Numbered from the stretch's first letter, positions 52,177 through 61,983 are shown. The stretch: DNA of 64,000 nucleotides from Myxococcus stipitatus (GCF_038561935.1 NZ_CP102770.1:9548001-9612000), one strand, 5' to 3'. The notes: a model not told the origin generated them from the sequence alone. Made by a program: numbers and translations.

Positions 52177-53052
52177 TCACACTTCTCTCAAGGCGGAGTG
52201 CGTCACACCTTCGCTTGAAACATCGCGCCTGTGTTTCGCGGGTGCGGAGAGACCCGGGACGCGGAAGATGGGCAGCGGGCCCGCGACCCGCTCCAGCACG
52301 ACGCCCCCTTCCGGCAATGACTCTCCCTCTCCGATGACGAGCAGCCCACCCGGGGCCAGCCTCGACACGAGCCCCGCCAGCACCTCGCGCTGGAGCGGCG
52401 GCGCGAAGTAGGTGAACGCGACATTGCGACACAGCACGAGCTGGAAGGGCCCCTCCGGCATGCCCACCCGCAGGTCCTCGCGCCGGAAGACGAGCCCCTC
52501 CCGATACTCGGGCGCGAGACATGGCTCGTCACCCGGCCCCGGGAAGGCTCGCGCGACCCAGGCTGGCGGCAGCTCCCGCAACGTCCCCCGCGGATAACAC
52601 CCCCGCAGCGCCCGCTCGAGCAGCCCCGCGTCCACCTCCGTGGCGACAAGCTCCAGGCGAGCCTCCGGAGACCGAGGCAGCAGCCCCAACCGGAACAGGA
52701 TGCTCACCGTGTAGGGCTCCTCGCCCGAGGCACACCCCGCGCTCCAGACCCGCAGCACCGGGGACGACTCCAGCAATGAAGGCAGCAGCGCCTCGCCCAG
52801 GACATCGAAGACGCGGGCGTCGCGGTAGAAGCGGGAGACCGTGACGCGGCAGAGGGAATCCAGCACCGCCCACTCCTCCGGGTCCGACTCCAGCCTCGCG
52901 CGATACGCCGAGACACTCGTGAGCCCCAGGGCCGCGAGCCGCCGCGCCATGCGCTTGCAGACCTGCCCGCGCACGCGCCGGAAGCCCTCCGGCCGCAGCC
53001 GCAGCCGGGGCGCAATCCATCGCAGCAGCTCCGCGCAGTCCGCGTCCCTCAC
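52177..53052 (-). CDS. cheR: CheR-type methyltransferase
   Basis: 291 residues from a GTG. The CheR N-terminal helical domain (ELLRWIAPRLRLRPEGFRRV) and the SAM-binding domain (VLRVWSAGCASGEEPYTVSI, LVATEVDAGLLERAL, FQLVLCRNVAFTYF) are both recognisable. CheR methylates glutamates on chemoreceptors; myxobacteria have many chemosensory clusters, but no receptor or CheA lies here, so it is an orphan. GGGAGAACAGG precedes the GTG at 53052, while the longer ATG start would add a composition-poor stretch. Confidence 0.88.
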   Translation of the reverse strand: MRDADCAELLRWIAPRLRLRPEGFRRVRGQVCKRMARRLAALGLTSVSAYRARLESDPEEWAVLDSLCRVTVSRFYRDARVFDVLGEALLPSLLESSPVLRVWSAGCASGEEPYTVSILFRLGLLPRSPEARLELVATEVDAGLLERALRGCYPRGTLRELPPAWVARAFPGPGDEPCLAPEYREGLVFRREDLRVGMPEGPFQLVLCRNVAFTYFAPPLQREVLAGLVSRLAPGGLLVIGEGESLPEGGVVLERVAGPLPIFRVPGLSAPAKHRRDVSSEGVTHSALREV

Positions 53053-53300
53053 CCTGTTCTCCCGCGCACCCCGGTGTCGTCCCACCGCACGATGCAGCCC
53101 CGAGCCGCCGCCAATCTGTGCTCCCACGCCCAGCACGTCACCACGGGCCCCGGTGAGCCCCCGTGTCGCCTGGGAGAAATCCTGGAAGCGGCCCCTTCGC
53201 CTGGAATCATCCGCCCGGGAGGCCGGGGGTCAAGCGAGCGAAGCAGGCCGGGATATGGCATGACGCTCGGGCGTTTCGTTGGACCCGGAGGAAACTGCCC

Positions 53301-55394
53301 TTGAAGAGACTGACTGCGCTCACCCTGTCGGCGGCCCTGACGGCGGCTGGATGCACGAGTGGCAACATGGCCACCCAGCCGTCCACGCCCGCCGAGCAAG
53401 CGCCCGCTCCCACCGCTCCCGCCCAGCAGGCCGCGCCGGCCCCCAAGCCGCTCCCGGCGCCGCGCACGTCCGAGCTGCTCTCGGGGACGGTGGAGACGTT
53501 CACCGCCGCGTGCACCGCCGACATCGAGCGGGCCCAGGCCCAAATCACCGCGCTGAAGAAGCTGGACGCCCGCAAGGACGGCGCGGCCGTGCTCGCCGCG
53601 TATGACGAAGCGATGGGCTCGCTCATCGCCTCGGCCAACCGCGCGAGCCTCGCTCGTGAGGTCCACCCGCAGGCCCCCTTCCGCGACGCCGCCCGCGAGT
53701 GCGAGCAGCGCGTGGACGCCACCAACGTGGACATCTCCCAGGACCGAGGCGTCTATGACGCCCTCTCCGCCGTGGACCTGTCCCAGGCGGACGCCCCGAC
53801 GCGCTACTGGATGGAGCGCACGCTGCTCGACTTCCGCCGCGCCGGCGTGGACCGCGATGACGCCACGCGCGCCCGGGTGAAGGCGCTCAACGAGGAGCTG
53901 CTCAAGCTGGGCCAGCAGTTCGGCAAGAACATCGCCGAGGGCGTGCGTCAGGAGTCCTTCTCCCCCAAGGAGCTCGCCGGGCTGCCCGAGGACTACCTGA
54001 AGGCGCACCCCGCGGGGAAGGACGGCAAGGTGGTCATCACGACCAACTACCCCGACTACTTCCCCTTCATGACGTACGCGAAGGACGCCAAGGCGCGCGA
54101 GAAGATGTGGCGCACCTACCGGCAGCGCGCGTTCCCCAGCAACCAGGAGGTGCTCGCGCAGCTCATCGCCAAGCGGCACGAGCTGGCGACGCTGCTGGGC
54201 TACACGAGCTGGGCGGCGTACACCACCGAGACGAAGATGACCCGCACGCAGCAGGCGGCGGCGGACTTCATCGACCGGCTGTCGACGGCCACGCAGGCGC
54301 GGGCGAAGCAGGAGTTCGGCGAGCTGCTCGCGCGCAAGAAGAAGGACGTCCCCAACGCGAAGACGCTGGAGCCGTGGGACCACGACTACTACGAGGACCG
54401 GCTGCGCGCGGAGCGCTTCGGCTTCGACTCGCAGGTGGTGCGTCCCTACTTCGAGTACGGCCGCGTGAAGGCGGGCGTGCTGGACATCACCTCGCGCATC
54501 TGGGGCATCACCTACCGCCGCGCGGAGGACGCCAAGGTGTGGCACTCCGAGGTGGAGGCCTACGACGTGCTCGAGGGCGACACGCTCCTGGGCCGCATCT
54601 ACCTGGACATGCACCCGCGCGATGACAAGTACAAGCACGCGGCGCAGTTCGACCTGGCGCAGGGCCAGACGGGCAAGCGGCTCCCGGAGGGCACGCTGGT
54701 GTGCAACTTCGCGCGCCCCGGCGAGCTGATGACGCACGACGAGGTGGAGACGTTCTTCCACGAGTTCGGCCACCTGCTGCACGCCGTCTTCTCCGGCAAG
54801 CAGCAGTGGAGCGGCATCAGCGGCATCCGCACGGAGTGGGACTTCGTGGAGACGCCGTCCATGCTCCTCCAGCAGTGGGCCAACAGCCCCGAGGTGCTCA
54901 AGGAGTTCGCCAGGCACCACGAGACGAACGCGGCGATTCCGGCGGAGCTGGTGGAGAAGCTGCGCACGTCGAAGGAGTTCGGCATCGGCCTGTGGGCACG
55001 CCGGCAGCTCTTCCTGGCCGCGGTGAGCCTGGACTACTACTCGCGCAAGCCGGGCTTCGACACCACGGCGGCGCTCCTGGAGCAGCAGACGAAGCTCAGC
55101 CCGTTCAAGCACGAGTACCGTCCCGGCACCCACTTCGAGCTCGCCTTCGGGCACCTGGATGGGTACTCGGCGGCGTACTACACGTACCTGTGGTCCTCCG
55201 TCATCGCGAAGGACCTGGAGACGGAGTTCCAGAAGCACGGCTACCTGGACCGTGAGACGGCGATGAAGTACCGCCGCACGGTGCTGGAGCCCGGTGGCGC
55301 CAAGCCCGCCGCGCAGCTGGTGAAGGACTTCCTCGGCCGCGACTACGGCTTCGACGCGTACCGCGCCTACGTCGACGCCGCGAAGGCGAAGTAG
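53301..55394 (+). CDS. M3-family metallopeptidase lipoprotein, TTG start
   Basis: 697 residues. The TTG at 53301 is supported by GGAGGAA seven bases before it and by the lipoprotein signal that it opens (LKRLTALTLSAALTAAGCTS, Cys18); the frame without it has no signal peptide. The M3 (thimet/oligopeptidase F) domain has the zinc motif FFHEFGHLLHAVFSG with a downstream Glu, plus DYYEDRLRAERFGFDS and TEWDFVETPSM. M3 enzymes cut short peptides; being a lipoprotein, it would act outside the cytoplasm in peptide degradation. Ends near a strong terminator shared with the next gene. Confidence 0.92.
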   Translation: MKRLTALTLSAALTAAGCTSGNMATQPSTPAEQAPAPTAPAQQAAPAPKPLPAPRTSELLSGTVETFTAACTADIERAQAQITALKKLDARKDGAAVLAAYDEAMGSLIASANRASLAREVHPQAPFRDAARECEQRVDATNVDISQDRGVYDALSAVDLSQADAPTRYWMERTLLDFRRAGVDRDDATRARVKALNEELLKLGQQFGKNIAEGVRQESFSPKELAGLPEDYLKAHPAGKDGKVVITTNYPDYFPFMTYAKDAKAREKMWRTYRQRAFPSNQEVLAQLIAKRHELATLLGYTSWAAYTTETKMTRTQQAAADFIDRLSTATQARAKQEFGELLARKKKDVPNAKTLEPWDHDYYEDRLRAERFGFDSQVVRPYFEYGRVKAGVLDITSRIWGITYRRAEDAKVWHSEVEAYDVLEGDTLLGRIYLDMHPRDDKYKHAAQFDLAQGQTGKRLPEGTLVCNFARPGELMTHDEVETFFHEFGHLLHAVFSGKQQWSGISGIRTEWDFVETPSMLLQQWANSPEVLKEFARHHETNAAIPAELVEKLRTSKEFGIGLWARRQLFLAAVSLDYYSRKPGFDTTAALLEQQTKLSPFKHEYRPGTHFELAFGHLDGYSAAYYTYLWSSVIAKDLETEFQKHGYLDRETAMKYRRTVLEPGGAKPAAQLVKDFLGRDYGFDAYRAYVDAAKAK

Positions 55395-55410
55395 TCCCGC
55401 GTCCGTCCCG

Positions 55411-55442
55411 GGGAGCCCGTCGTGCGGTCGTGACGGGCTCCC
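55411..55442. terminator. bidirectional terminator hairpin
   Basis: GGGAGCCCGTC (55411-55421) pairs with GACGGGCTCCC (55432-55442), a perfect 11-bp stem with a 10-base loop, between two convergent genes. Confidence 0.65.
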
Positions 55443-55446
55443 TGCT

Positions 55447-57255
55447 TCACGCGGTGCCTTCGACGTCTTCCTTCGCGAGCGCCGCCTCCACCTCCGCGCC
55501 CAGCGGGTAGATGACCAGGTGCCGCGAGGGCTCGCTGCCGTGGCTCACGGCCTCCAGCGGATAGCGGCTCACCAGGCGGTGCTGGAGCTTGCGCAAACGA
55601 GGCTGACGCGGCGCCAGCGAGACGGAGATGCCCTCGCTCAGCGCGCGTTGAACCGCGTGCTCGGCCTCCGCCACCGCCTCGCGGACCTCGTCCTCGTCCA
55701 CGCCCTCCAGCACGTTGAAGAAGCCCTTGAGCGCGCGGCGAAGCTCCGCCGTGCTGCTGCGCTTCACGGACTCCACGCGCGCGCCGGTCTTCGCCACCAC
55801 CCGCCGCATCCTCGGGTCGTTGGCCTTCGAGCGCACCGTCACCACCAGGTCCGCGGACTCCATCCGGCTCACCAGGCGCGCTTCCACGGGCAGCTCGCGC
55901 AGCACCTTCTGCAACAGGTCCCGGCTCACCGAGTGCGCGTAGATGCGCGTGAGGCCGCGCGGGTCCTCCAAGGGCGCCGCGTCGGGTGAGTCCTCGGAGG
56001 GCCTCGGTCCGAACCGTGACGCGCGAGGCTCCACGGGCGGAGCCACCTTCGCGCTCGCGGTCTCCACGTGCGTCGCGGGCACCGGCAATCGTTCCTCTGT
56101 GCGGTGGGCCTCGGTCACGGGCCCAGCCACGTCAAGGGGCGTCCCCGTCGCCTCTCCCGGGGCGTCCGCACCCTCGGCCTGCCCAGGCGGCGTCGTCGCG
56201 CCCCTGGACTCCGTCGCCACGGGCTGTGTGCCCCTCATGAGGACCGGCGCCACCTCCACCTGCCCCGACGCCATGTCCCGCCACCGCCGCTCGCCGCCCA
56301 CGTCCTTGCCGGACAACAAGCGGTCCACCGCCTCCGCCGTGTCGGCGTGCACGCGCACCTCGTCGCGGCTCACCATCTCCACGACGATGTCGAACGTGGG
56401 GGGCGCCTTGCGCTCGCTCACCGTCTTCTGCGTGCGCCGCCGCCGGGCCTCGTCATCGCTCAGCGTCACCGTGTGCACCCCGCCCACCAGGTCCGAGAGC
56501 GTGGGGTTCAGCACCAAGTTCTCCAGCGTGTTGCCATGCGCCGTCGCCACCAGCTGCACGCCGCGCTCGGCAATCGTCCGGGCCGCCGCGGCCTCCGCCG
56601 ACGTCCCTATCTCGTCGACGATGATGGCCTCCGGCATGTGGTTCTCCACCGCTTCAATCATCACGTCGTGCTGACGGTCCGGCCGCGACACCTGCATCCG
56701 CCGAGCCCCACCGATGCCCGGGTGCGGCACATCTCCATCCCCGCCAATCTCGTTCGAGGTGTCGACGACCATCACCCGCTTGCCCAGGTCATCCGCGAGC
56801 ACCCGGGCGACCTCGCGCAGCTTCGTCGTCTTCCCCACGCCCGGCCGCCCCAGCAGCAGCACGTTGCGCCCCGAGCCGATGAGGTCCTTCAACATGTCGA
56901 TGGTGCCATAGACCGCGCGACCCACCCGCAGCGTCAGCCCCACCACCTGGCCGCGCCGGTTCCGAATCGCCGACACCCGGTGCAGCGTCCGCTCGATGCC
57001 CGCCCGGTTGTCCTCTCCCAGCGGCCCCACCCGCGCCATCACCTTCGTCAGGTCCTCCGGTCCCACGGGCGACTCGCGCAGCTTCACCACGCGGTCCACG
57101 AGCCGGGCCTCGGGCACCCGCCCCAAATCCAACACCACCTCCAGCACCTGCTCGGGGGCAAGCGCCCGGACCACCGCTCGCAGCTCCTCCGGCAGCACCT
57201 CCACCCAGAGGCGGAAGTCATCAGCAGCGGCGGCATCGACACGCGATGAGGTCAT
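55447..57255 (-). CDS. Ycf45/SpoIIIAA-like AAA ATPase with R3H domain
   Basis: 602 residues. An ATPase core at about 110-290 with Walker A LLLGRPGVGKTTKLREVARV, the switch MVVDTSNEIGGDGDVPHPGI and the Walker B region MPEAIIVDEIGTSAEA, as in chloroplast Ycf45 and the sporulation ATPase SpoIIIAA. A Pro/Ala-rich linker follows, then a domain rich in VTVRSKANDPRMRRVVAKTG and a C-terminal R3H motif (LRKLQHRLVSRYPLEAVSHG), which binds single-stranded nucleic acid. Role unknown; the family is conserved in myxobacteria and cyanobacteria. Cytoplasmic. Confidence 0.9.
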   Translation of the reverse strand: MTSSRVDAAAADDFRLWVEVLPEELRAVVRALAPEQVLEVVLDLGRVPEARLVDRVVKLRESPVGPEDLTKVMARVGPLGEDNRAGIERTLHRVSAIRNRRGQVVGLTLRVGRAVYGTIDMLKDLIGSGRNVLLLGRPGVGKTTKLREVARVLADDLGKRVMVVDTSNEIGGDGDVPHPGIGGARRMQVSRPDRQHDVMIEAVENHMPEAIIVDEIGTSAEAAAARTIAERGVQLVATAHGNTLENLVLNPTLSDLVGGVHTVTLSDDEARRRRTQKTVSERKAPPTFDIVVEMVSRDEVRVHADTAEAVDRLLSGKDVGGERRWRDMASGQVEVAPVLMRGTQPVATESRGATTPPGQAEGADAPGEATGTPLDVAGPVTEAHRTEERLPVPATHVETASAKVAPPVEPRASRFGPRPSEDSPDAAPLEDPRGLTRIYAHSVSRDLLQKVLRELPVEARLVSRMESADLVVTVRSKANDPRMRRVVAKTGARVESVKRSSTAELRRALKGFFNVLEGVDEDEVREAVAEAEHAVQRALSEGISVSLAPRQPRLRKLQHRLVSRYPLEAVSHGSEPSRHLVIYPLGAEVEAALAKEDVEGTA

Positions 57256-57539
57256 GACCCCTCTCCTCTACCGGAGGCCCGAGGCCGCTTCCATGCCTCC
57301 TCGGCGCCACCTGCTTCCTTTCCCTCACGCTCGGCCTCTTGCTCCCACTCCGGCTGCCCACGCAAGGCACGCGACTTCACCCCCGCGGCCCTCGCGCCAC
57401 CCACGCGAGGGCACGCCGCACCCGTTCCGCGCGCCTCCAGGGAGTCCCCCCGTTCACTGTCCATCGCCCGGCGTTGGTGAGCGTCTTGCTTCGTCCCCCA
57501 GCACCGTCCCGCGCGGCGGTGTGAAAGGGGGAGGACGCA

Positions 57540-59225
57540 GTGACTTCCAGGCTTCACGAACGAAGGCGCTGGCTGGGACTCGCGGGCACGGGCTGCCTGC
57601 TGCTGCTCGCCGGCTGCAAGGGTGACTCGCCTCCCTCCGCGCGCGTCCTGCCCGAAACGCCCCAGGACGACCCGCCTGTCCAGGTCGCCGGCTGCGAGAA
57701 CACCTCCATCGACCCGGGCCGCGTCACCCTGCACCGCCTCAACCGCGCCGAATACGACGCCACCGTGCGGGACCTGCTGGGCGACACCACCCGCCCCGCG
57801 CGCGCGTTCCCCGTGGATGACCACGGCTACGGCTTCGACAACAACGCGGACGTCCTCAGCCTGTCCCCCTTGCTGATGGAGAAGTACGCCTCCGCCGCCG
57901 AAACCCTCATCGAGAGCGCGTGGACACGAGGCACCCTGCGCACCTGCGCGCTCGACGCCGCCAACCCCGAGCCCTGCGCGCGCGACATCCTCTCCCGCTT
58001 CGCGCGCCGCGCCTGGCGCCGCCCCGTCACCCCCGAGGAAGTGGACCGGCTGCTGCGGCCTCTCGCGCTCGCGAAGCAGCATGGAGACACACCCGAGGCG
58101 GGCGTGAAGCTGGCCCTGCGCGCGGTGCTCATCTCGCCGCACTTCCTCTTCCGCGTGGAGACGGACCCCAAGCCGGCCTCCAAGACGCCCCACAAGGTCA
58201 ACGCGTTCGAGCTGGCCAGCCGCCTCTCCTACTTCCTCTGGAGCAGCATGCCCGACGAGGCGCTCCTCCAGGCCGCGGAGCAGGACAAGCTGCGCACGCC
58301 CCAGGAGCTGGAGGCGCAGGTGCGCCGGATGCTCGCGGACCCGAAGGCCCAGGCCCTGGTGAGCAACTTCGCCGGACAGTGGCTCTTCACCCGCGCGCTC
58401 GACTCCGCGGAGCCGGACCCGACGCTCTACGGCGCCTTCAACGACACGCTGCGACGGGCCATGCGCCAGGAGACCGAGCTCGTGTTCCAGGAGTTCCTCA
58501 CCGGCGACCACAAGCTGAAGGACCTGCTGGACGCGCCCTTCACCTTCGTGAACGACGCGCTCGCCGCGCACTACGGGCTGCCGCTGCCCGGGAGCACCAC
58601 GCCCCAGCGCGTGGACCTGTCCGAGCACCCCGAGCGCCGAGGCATCTTCGGCCACGGCTCGCTGCTCACCGTCACGTCCAACTCCGACCGCACCTCGCCC
58701 GTGCAGCGCGGCGTCTGGGTCCTGGAGCAGCTGTTGTGCTCCGCGCCCCCACCGCCCCCGCCCAACGTGGAGGGCCTGCCGCCGCCCGTGAATCCCACCA
58801 TGACGATGAAGGAGCGCATGGCGCTGCACCGCAGCCTGCCGCAGTGCCAGGGCTGTCACCGGATGATGGACCCGCTGGGGCTCGCGCTGGAGAACTACGA
58901 CCCCATCGGCCGCTGGCGCCTGAAGGAAGTGAGCGGCGCGCCCGTGGACGCGACGGGAGACCTGCCCGACGGCAACGTCCTCAACGGCGGCGCGGACATG
59001 CGGCGCTTCGTGAAGGCGGACCCGAAGCTGCCCGAGTGCATGACCGAGCATCTGCTCACCTACGCGCTGGGCCGAGGCACCTCGGAAGCGGACGCGTGCG
59101 CGGTGCGGCTCATCGCGGCCTCCGCGGAGGCGCGGGGCGGACGGCTCAGCGACTACATCCTCGCCATCGTCCTCAGCGACCACTTCACCTCCCGGCGGGG
59201 TGACACGGAGGCACCATCCCCATGA
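57540..59225 (+). CDS. DUF1592-type secreted lipoprotein
   Basis: 561 residues from a GTG preceded by GGGGGAGG. GTGCLLLLAGC provides a lipobox. The multi-domain layout of planctomycete/myxobacterial DUF1587-DUF1595-DUF1592-DUF1588-DUF1585 proteins follows: LHRLNRAEYDATVRDLLGDT, then FARRAWRRPVTPEEVDRLL, FELASRLSYFLWSSMPDEAL, LTVTSNSDRTSPVQRGVWVL, CQGCHRMMDPLGLALENYDP. CQGCH looks like the last trace of a haem-binding motif. Function unproven; the next gene (DUF1552) overlaps its stop by 4 bases and is the usual partner. Confidence 0.92.
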   Translation: MTSRLHERRRWLGLAGTGCLLLLAGCKGDSPPSARVLPETPQDDPPVQVAGCENTSIDPGRVTLHRLNRAEYDATVRDLLGDTTRPARAFPVDDHGYGFDNNADVLSLSPLLMEKYASAAETLIESAWTRGTLRTCALDAANPEPCARDILSRFARRAWRRPVTPEEVDRLLRPLALAKQHGDTPEAGVKLALRAVLISPHFLFRVETDPKPASKTPHKVNAFELASRLSYFLWSSMPDEALLQAAEQDKLRTPQELEAQVRRMLADPKAQALVSNFAGQWLFTRALDSAEPDPTLYGAFNDTLRRAMRQETELVFQEFLTGDHKLKDLLDAPFTFVNDALAAHYGLPLPGSTTPQRVDLSEHPERRGIFGHGSLLTVTSNSDRTSPVQRGVWVLEQLLCSAPPPPPPNVEGLPPPVNPTMTMKERMALHRSLPQCQGCHRMMDPLGLALENYDPIGRWRLKEVSGAPVDATGDLPDGNVLNGGADMRRFVKADPKLPECMTEHLLTYALGRGTSEADACAVRLIAASAEARGGRLSDYILAIVLSDHFTSRRGDTEAPSP

Positions 59226-60571
59226 GCAGGAAGCCATCCCTCTCCCGACGAACGGTGCTGCGCGGCGCGGGCGCGTTGCTGGCGCTGCCCCTGCTGGAGC
59301 GGATGCTCCCAGGCAGCGCCCGAGCCGCGGCCCCCGCGCCCTCGCCCAGGCGGCTGGCCGTGTTCTACGTGCCCAACGGCATCCACATGCCCAAGTGGAC
59401 CCCCACCGGCACGGGCGCCGCGTGGGAGCTGACGCCGACGCTCCAGCCGCTGGCGCCAGTGAAGAGCGACGTGCTCGTCATCAGCGGGCTCGCCAACGAC
59501 GCGGGCCGGCCGGATGGAGACGGCCACCACGCCGCGGGCACCGCCGCGCTGCTGTCCTGCACCAAGGCCTTCAAGACGGAGGGCACCGACCTGCGCGCGG
59601 GCATCTCCATGGACCAGGTCATCGCCAACCATCTGGCGCGGCAGAAGGCCACGCGCTTCGCCTCGCTGGAGCTGGGCATCGACGAGGGCCGAGGCATCGG
59701 CAACTGCGACTCCGGCTACGCGTGCCCCTACGCGAACAACATCGCCTGGGCGGGGCCCCACACGCCCATGGCGAAGGAAGTGGTGCCCCAGGCCGTGTTC
59801 GACCGGCTCTTCGGCGGCACCCACTCCGGGGAGACCCAGGCCCAGGCCGCGAGGCGCCGCGCCTACGGCCTGAGCATCATCGACTCCGTGCGCGAGGACG
59901 CCACCGCGCTCCAGCGGAAGCTGGGCACGACGGACCGGCGCAAGCTCGACGAGTACTTCACCAGCGTCCGCGACCTGGAGAAGCAGGTGGATGCCCTGGG
60001 TGGCCCCACCTCCGCCTGCGGGACCCCCATCGCGCCGGGGGGCGACGAGGACCCTCGCGCCAAGACGAAGGCGATGATGGACCTCATCGTCCTCGCCTTC
60101 CAATGCGACCTCACCCGCGTGGTGACCTTCATGCTGGCCAACGCGCGCAGCAACAAGGTGTATGGCTTCCTGGGCCTCAGCGGCGGGCACCACGCGTACT
60201 CCCACCACCAGCACGTCCAGTCCAACTTCGACGCGCTCGCGCGCATCGACCGCTGGGAGGTGGAGCAATACACCTACCTCGTGCGCCGGCTGAAGGAGGT
60301 GAAGGATGGTCAGGGCGTGCCGCTGCTCGACAACTCCCTGGTCTACTTCACGAGCGAAATCGAGGACGGCAACGGGCACATCCACAAGAACCTGCCCGTG
60401 CTCCTCGCGGGCAAGGGCGGCGGCGCCGTCGTCACGGACCGCCACCTGCGCGCGCCAGGGGTGCCCATCGCGAACCTCTACATCTCGCTGATGCGCGCCA
60501 TGGGCGTCCCCAACGTCAACACGTTCGGTGCGGATGGCACCCGGGAGCTCTCCGGGCTCCTCGGTGGGTAG
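59222..60571 (+). CDS. DUF1552 secreted protein (Tat signal)
   Basis: 449 residues. The N-terminus SRKPSLSRRTVLRGAGALLA has a twin-arginine signal (SRRTVLRG). The DUF1552 pattern follows: RRLAVFYVPNGIHMPKWTP, LAPVKSDVLVISGLANDAG, ASLELGIDEGRG and GGHHAYSHHQH. Always found beside a DUF1592 protein; the pair is proposed to act together in surface degradation or redox chemistry, but no activity is established. Overlap of 4 bases with the preceding gene. Confidence 0.92.
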   Translation: MSRKPSLSRRTVLRGAGALLALPLLERMLPGSARAAAPAPSPRRLAVFYVPNGIHMPKWTPTGTGAAWELTPTLQPLAPVKSDVLVISGLANDAGRPDGDGHHAAGTAALLSCTKAFKTEGTDLRAGISMDQVIANHLARQKATRFASLELGIDEGRGIGNCDSGYACPYANNIAWAGPHTPMAKEVVPQAVFDRLFGGTHSGETQAQAARRRAYGLSIIDSVREDATALQRKLGTTDRRKLDEYFTSVRDLEKQVDALGGPTSACGTPIAPGGDEDPRAKTKAMMDLIVLAFQCDLTRVVTFMLANARSNKVYGFLGLSGGHHAYSHHQHVQSNFDALARIDRWEVEQYTYLVRRLKEVKDGQGVPLLDNSLVYFTSEIEDGNGHIHKNLPVLLAGKGGGAVVTDRHLRAPGVPIANLYISLMRAMGVPNVNTFGADGTRELSGLLGG

Positions 60572-60629
60572 GGGCCGACCTCGACGGGCGGGCATGCGCG
60601 CGTGGGCGTCCTGTCGCATCATCGCGGGC

Positions 60630-61283
60630 ATGCGTCTGTCTTCCGCCGCGCTTCGCACGCCCCTGCTCGTCCTCCTCGTCCTTCCTCTTGGCTGTGTCTC
60701 TCCCTCGAAGTCGGCTCAACGCAAGCCCGCCACGTCCCACCGCTCGACCCCTCCCTCCACGCAGCGCGCTCCGACGGCAGCCCGCGCCACGCCTGCCGAG
60801 CCTCGCGCCGCGCCCGCCTCCTCCGCCAAGGACTTCGCGCTCGAGATGGTGCAGGCGCACAACGAGGCGCGCCTGGGCGCGAGGCCCACGCCCAAGCCCC
60901 CCTTGCCGCCCCTGGTCTGGTCCGACGCGGCGGCGCGCCAGGCCGCGTCGTGGGCCAAGGCGTGCAAGTTCGAGCACAACCCGAACCGAGGCGACTTCGG
61001 AGAGAACCTGGCCGCCGCCACGCCGGACATGTGGGGCACGGCCGAGGTGGTGAAGAGCTGGGCGGATGAGGTCGTCGACTACGACCACACGCGCAACACC
61101 TGCAAGAAGGGCAAGGTGTGCGGGCACTACACGCAGGTGGTGTGGCGCAAGACGACGGGCGTCGGCTGCGCGACGGTGCTGTGCAAGAAGAACTCGCCGT
61201 TCGGCGCGTCCTTCCCCACGTGGCAGCTCTGGGTGTGCAACTACACGCCGCCCGGGAACTTCGTCGGACAGCGGCCGTACTGA
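60630..61283 (+). CDS. secreted CAP-domain lipoprotein
   Basis: 217 residues. LLVLLVLPLGC is a lipoprotein signal (Cys22). After a Pro/Ala/Thr linker the CAP/SCP fold begins at about residue 75: MVQAHNEARLGARPTPKPPL with the first His, KFEHNPNRGDFGENLAAATP and CGHYTQVVWRKTTGVGC with the second His and cysteines. CAP proteins bind lipids, metals or act as proteases; which applies is open. Start chosen for the signal sequence. First of a tandem pair. Confidence 0.9.
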   Translation: MRLSSAALRTPLLVLLVLPLGCVSPSKSAQRKPATSHRSTPPSTQRAPTAARATPAEPRAAPASSAKDFALEMVQAHNEARLGARPTPKPPLPPLVWSDAAARQAASWAKACKFEHNPNRGDFGENLAAATPDMWGTAEVVKSWADEVVDYDHTRNTCKKGKVCGHYTQVVWRKTTGVGCATVLCKKNSPFGASFPTWQLWVCNYTPPGNFVGQRPY

Positions 61284-61355
61284 GACAGCTCCCGCACCGG
61301 GTGGGTTGTGCGCGCACCCTTTCGGGAGCAAGAGCAGCGGCGGATAATCCTCGGT

Positions 61356-61973
61356 ATGAACCGCTCCTGCGTCCGACGTCTGCTGGCCCTGGGTCTCCTC
61401 GTGCCGTGGCTCTCCACGGGTTGCGATTCGGAGGACTCGCCCGAAGAGGACCCGCCCTCGGGCGATGCGGGCATCCCCGACGGAGGCCCCGGCACGCCCG
61501 ATGGCGGCGAGACGTTGTCGCAGTTCGCGCGGGACATGCTGGACGGGCACAACGCCACGCGCGCCGCCGCGAAGCCCGTGCCCAGCCCCGCGCTGGTGCC
61601 GGTGACGTGGGACACAGAAGCGGAAAACACGGCGAAGGCCTACGCGGCGAAGTGCGAGTTCAAGCACAACCCCAACAGGGGCAACCTGGGCGAGAACCTC
61701 TACGCCGCCACCCCCGACTCCAAGACCACCCGCGCCGTGGTGGAGGGCTGGAGCAGCGAAATCAACGACTACAACTACGCCACCAACTCGTGCGCGCAGA
61801 CCAAGATGTGTGGCCACTACACGCAAATCGTGTGGCGGAACACGAAGCGCATCGGCTGCGCCACGCAGGTCTGCACGGAGAACTCTCCCTGGGGCGCCCA
61901 GTGGCCCAAGTGGCAGCTCTGGGTCTGCAACTACGCGCCCCCGGGCAACTACGTCGGCGAGCGGCCCTACTGA
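61356..61973 (+). CDS. second secreted CAP-domain lipoprotein
   Basis: 205 residues. The signal ends VPWLSTGC (Cys23), followed by an acidic Pro/Gly/Asp linker (DSEDSPEEDPPSGDAGIPDG). The CAP domain parallels the upstream gene: MLDGHNATRAAAKPVPSPAL, FKHNPNRGNLGENLYAATPD, CGHYTQIVWRNTKRIGC, WQLWVCNYAPPGNYVGERPY. Clearly a duplication with the neighbour 72 bases upstream, more diverged outside the active-site motifs. It converges with the hydrolase gene downstream. Confidence 0.9.
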   Translation: MNRSCVRRLLALGLLVPWLSTGCDSEDSPEEDPPSGDAGIPDGGPGTPDGGETLSQFARDMLDGHNATRAAAKPVPSPALVPVTWDTEAENTAKAYAAKCEFKHNPNRGNLGENLYAATPDSKTTRAVVEGWSSEINDYNYATNSCAQTKMCGHYTQIVWRNTKRIGCATQVCTENSPWGAQWPKWQLWVCNYAPPGNYVGERPY

Positions 61974-61983
61974 GCCCCCTGCT

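Noticed and set aside
57252-59237. 661-residue leftward open frame opposite the DUF1592 gene
   Set aside because: Antisense composition and a strong gene on the other strand.
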